From contig NC_067202.1 in NCBI RefSeq assembly GCF_000699445.3, positions 10,349,458-10,413,457 of the forward strand: 64,000 nucleotides of DNA. Reading direction: 5' to 3'. The stretch is from Schistosoma haematobium (Eukaryota; Platyhelminthes; Trematoda; Strigeidida; Schistosomatidae). Shown one piece after another: positions 61,566 to 64,000 of this stretch. The stretch's first letter is position 1. Each line of letters begins with the position of its first letter. The position numbers were made by a program, and so were the translations under genes. Under the pieces are notes generated by a model that saw nothing but the letters and a program-made list of their open reading frames with translations, did not search any database and was not told the DNA's origin.

Positions 61566-61850
61566 GTCTCTATTCCAGTCGATCACCAGGACAAAGAAAA
61601 GGGTGAGAGTAAGCAAATTTGCCTGACACCGGTCTTTACTTCGAACGAGTCTGTCAACTGTCCTCCATGCACTATTTTGCAGTTGAATGCATCATAGGAA
61701 TTCCGTGTGATACTGACTATCTTTTCAGGCACACGTAGTGTCGAAGAAGCCTCCATAATGTTGTCCTTTCCACGCTATCAAGTGCTTTCTCGTAGTCAAT
61801 GAAGTGAATGTAAAGTGATAAATTCCATTCAGTTGATTGTTCTACAGGAA
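61566..61850 (-). pseudogene. RTE reverse transcriptase fragment
   Basis: Aligns with 36.04-36.31 kb of the long element (CCAGTCGATCACCAG, GAGAGTAAGCA, TGCCTGACACCGGTC, CTCCATGCAC, GAATTCCG, AGTGTCGAAGAAG, TCAATGAAGTGAATGTA). It covers the RT palm before the FADD box and is diverged with indels. The direction is opposite to the gene. Confidence 0.72.
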
Positions 61851-62545
61851 ATAATAAATAATCGTTCTTCTTTATCAGGATAAAATGTCAACTGAATGAA
61901 TTACACCTAGAGAATTTTATAAGAAAACTACAAAATGTCACTTTTTTTCTGCACATTGTTACAAGTTTTAAATCAACAAATCTACTACATTTAGAGTTAC
62001 TGTCACATGATAATTTTCTGACCGCAATATATGCGTATGCTCATATGATCACCTGTTTAATTAACTCCCAAAAACATCTCTAAGTAAAACGATAGCAACA
62101 TTATCATATTTTGTTTTATGAGTTTTTGTATCATTTATTGCGAAATATGATTGGTGATCGGCAACTTTTCTCAGTCATCACTTTTTGTGTGTTAATATAG
62201 TTTGTAGTTTTTGTTTATTACTTCATTTATACTTTTACAGTAAATGTAGATCGAGTGATTGTTTTTATCTATCTTTTCTTCTATTCTGCTAAAAAAATCA
62301 GTACTGATTCTTGAAAACAGTAACGTATTTGAATTAGATCCAGGTCGCGACAACAAAAAATGCTTTTCTTTCATGAACTATTACGTAGATTAATTGATAG
62401 TTTTACTGACGTGAATTTTTACGTAAATTATTTTGTATTGACAGCTGTGTTCAGGTACTCAGTTATTTCTATCTGAAAGGAGTCTACTTTTCAACAGGAA
62501 AAGTTTTACATTGACTCATCAGTAATTAACAAGTTATCATTTCAG
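61851..62545. other. AT-rich, no gene seen
   Basis: No supportable feature before the candidate 38-nt exon. Confidence 0.35.
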
Positions 62546-62583
62546 GGTTTCCTATCGATTACCAACAACAACCTAACAGCAAG
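62546..62583 (+). CDS. Candidate exon 6 (38 nt)
   Basis: Acceptor TTATCATTTCAG, donor GTTTTTAAG. Two nucleotides would complete the split codon of exon 5, then FPIDYQQQPNSK, ending in phase 0. The phase fits, but the exon is tiny and the donor is weak, so it may be coincidental. Confidence 0.3.
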
Positions 62584-62764
62584 GTTTTTAAGTAATAGAT
62601 AAAGTGATATTATATATTTTTAAGGTTTTTTTAAAAAAATCTCATGAATATGCTTGATCTATAATTTCTATGCACTTATATAAATTCCTTATCTGATAAT
62701 ATGATAACAGGATTTAGGTTTGTAAGTTGTCTATATTTATACCAACTATTAATTCATTAAATTA

Positions 62765-62876
62765 CTTTCATAGTTGAAGTTACGAGTCGATCTAAGCTAG
62801 ACCACCATTGAGAACCTGGAAACACCGGACGGCCGTTTCGTCCTTGTATGCGACTCCCCAGGAGTGCTCATTAAAT
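62765..62876 (-). mobile_element. Single arm of fold-back/hammerhead element
   Basis: CGAGTCGATCTAAGCTAGACCACCA, then TCCGGTG-like, CCGTTTCGTCC, GACTCCCCAGGAGTGCTC. It stops just past the hammerhead. On the minus strand the core is CTGGGGA (A to G), with GAAAC, GGCC and GTC intact. Confidence 0.62.
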
Positions 62877-63354
62877 TATTAATTCAATTAATAATAACGA
62901 AGCTATACAAAACCGTCGAATCAAATAGGTTCAAAGTGCACATTTCTAGATTTTAAACCTAGATTCACAAGTGATTTGTCAACTATCAGCTACTTAATGG
63001 GTAATTTTTGAAAGAATACAACACTTCTGACTATAAAGTGAGCGAATTTATCATGTAGGTACGAAGACATAATGATGTTGCTTGTATTGGTAGTGTAAGT
63101 CAATTATAACAAATTCGTCTAAAGAACCCTTACAAAACCCAGCGGTCAAAACAAATTTCCAGTTATATGAAGGAGAATTAAATGAAATTGAGAACTGTGT
63201 GAGATTAGTTTGATGGAAAACACAATATGGTCCTCCAAAGTAATGATAGCAGTTCATAGCGTCACTCACTATCAGTCAGATTGTTATCATAACCAACATC
63301 AGTATCTTCTTTTATATTGCTGAGTTATCGAGTAACTTGACCATCGGATTTATT
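62877..63354. other. AT-rich, no gene seen
   Basis: No supportable feature. Confidence 0.35.
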
Positions 63355-63392
63355 AAATGATTTATTTAAACACATAAACATTGGTACAACTA
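63355..63392 (-). repeat. R-A 3' tail fragment
   Basis: ATTTAAACACATAAACATTGGTACAA matches the R-A 3' end; the rest is absent. Confidence 0.5.
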
Positions 63393-64000
63393 TGATTGAA
63401 CACTGAATCCGCAAACTTCCTCAGCTCGGGTAGCCTGGGTTTCACAAACACAAAGCAGAAATACTCTCAATAAAGTGTCGTGAACTTGATATTTTACAGA
63501 CAGACTAACACAACGACCACGGCGAAGGTGGGGGGGGGGCTCATTGGTTTACGCTTCTGTAGCTTTCTTTATTCATAGACTGGTTTATTCTCTCATGCCA
63601 ACACCACCCAGGTACGAAAAGATCTTGTTTACTTCTACCATCACAAGTTATATGACAGTTGCTACTGAAAATGTTACTAGTATTAGTAATCTTTTTGTTA
63701 AATGTCATATTCTTTATTACACTAGAAAATTGTCATCGAAAATATGGTGGATTGAAAAAAACCATTCTAGGCACATAACTCGTGAATATTCAAAAAAATA
63801 TGCAAACAATCTTTTAAAACAGTGATTATCTGCAATTTATATTTATATGCTAATGCCTACGACCAGTCCAACTTCCTTGATATCTCATGTATCAATTCCA
63901 TATTAATCAGTTTTCATCTCTTTAATAGTTATATAGTAAAAGATATGTGTATGAAATCACTATTATGGTACTTCTTAGTATTCTCGGTTATCAGATTCAT
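63393..64000. other. Window end, unassigned
   Basis: A G10 run sits near 63530. A 93-codon frame follows (63544-63825) with no recognisable motif or splice support, so I do not call it a gene. Confidence 0.35.

Noticed and set aside
63544..63825. 93-codon plus-strand frame near the window end
   Set aside because: No recognisable domain or splice edges, and it begins at a non-ATG codon beside a G run.

Overview
The window is eukaryotic, AT-rich and dominated by repeats. The best fit is a blood fluke (Schistosoma or a close relative). Three things point there: Sm-alpha-type tRNA-like retroposons carrying hammerhead ribozymes; a CsRn1/Kabuki-clade Ty3/gypsy LTR element with a tRNA-Trp primer site and a CHCC Gag finger; and RTE (SR2-like) and Penelope-like (GIY-YIG) retroelements. 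The species cannot be fixed from the sequence alone, and no bacterial-style operons are present.

Layout. 1-4.4 kb: AT-rich sequence with a 1.3-unit Sm-alpha repeat (1.77-2.22 kb), a Penelope-like GIY-YIG relic (2.94-3.17 kb) and a fold-back tRNA-like/hammerhead element (3.60-3.90 kb). 4.42-15.07 kb: two almost identical gypsy elements in tandem on the minus strand, arranged LTR-internal-LTR-internal-LTR, each with broken gag-pol. 15-25 kb: mostly unassigned AT-rich DNA with an (AT)n tract, RTE fragments and a second fold-back element. 25.21-26.36 kb: a 5'-truncated Penelope-like element bounded by a 194-bp inverted repeat with no mismatch seen. 27-32 kb: fragments of non-LTR elements, including an RTE 3' end with a perfect 12-bp target-site duplication. 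32-35 kb: decayed Sm-alpha copies and a 68-nt-arm hairpin. 35.5-38.6 kb: a long RTE element on the minus strand that keeps its 5' end but has lost its 3' end, next to a hammerhead ribozyme with an intact core. 38.6-46 kb: fold-back element, interspersed repeat and unassigned DNA.

46.0-59.7 kb (perhaps to 62.6 kb) holds the only host gene I can support. It has five phase-compatible exons on the plus strand and encodes an unrecognised Ser/Asn/His-rich protein. Its introns contain Sm-alpha, SINE-like, RTE and other repeat fragments. Its 3' end is not identified and may lie beyond the window.

The recurring theme is small self-cleaving ribozymes. Hammerhead cores occur in at least three sequence classes: Sm-alpha type, a CUGAGGA fold-back type and a CUGACGA type at 38.5 kb. 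A possible fourth lies in Penelope-like terminal repeats. In the first three classes the better-preserved copies show the same minimal helix III (GAAA, C, four bases, GUC). The fold-back class, in which a tRNA-like module and ribozyme appear in both orientations around a centre, is the strongest candidate for an under-described system here.
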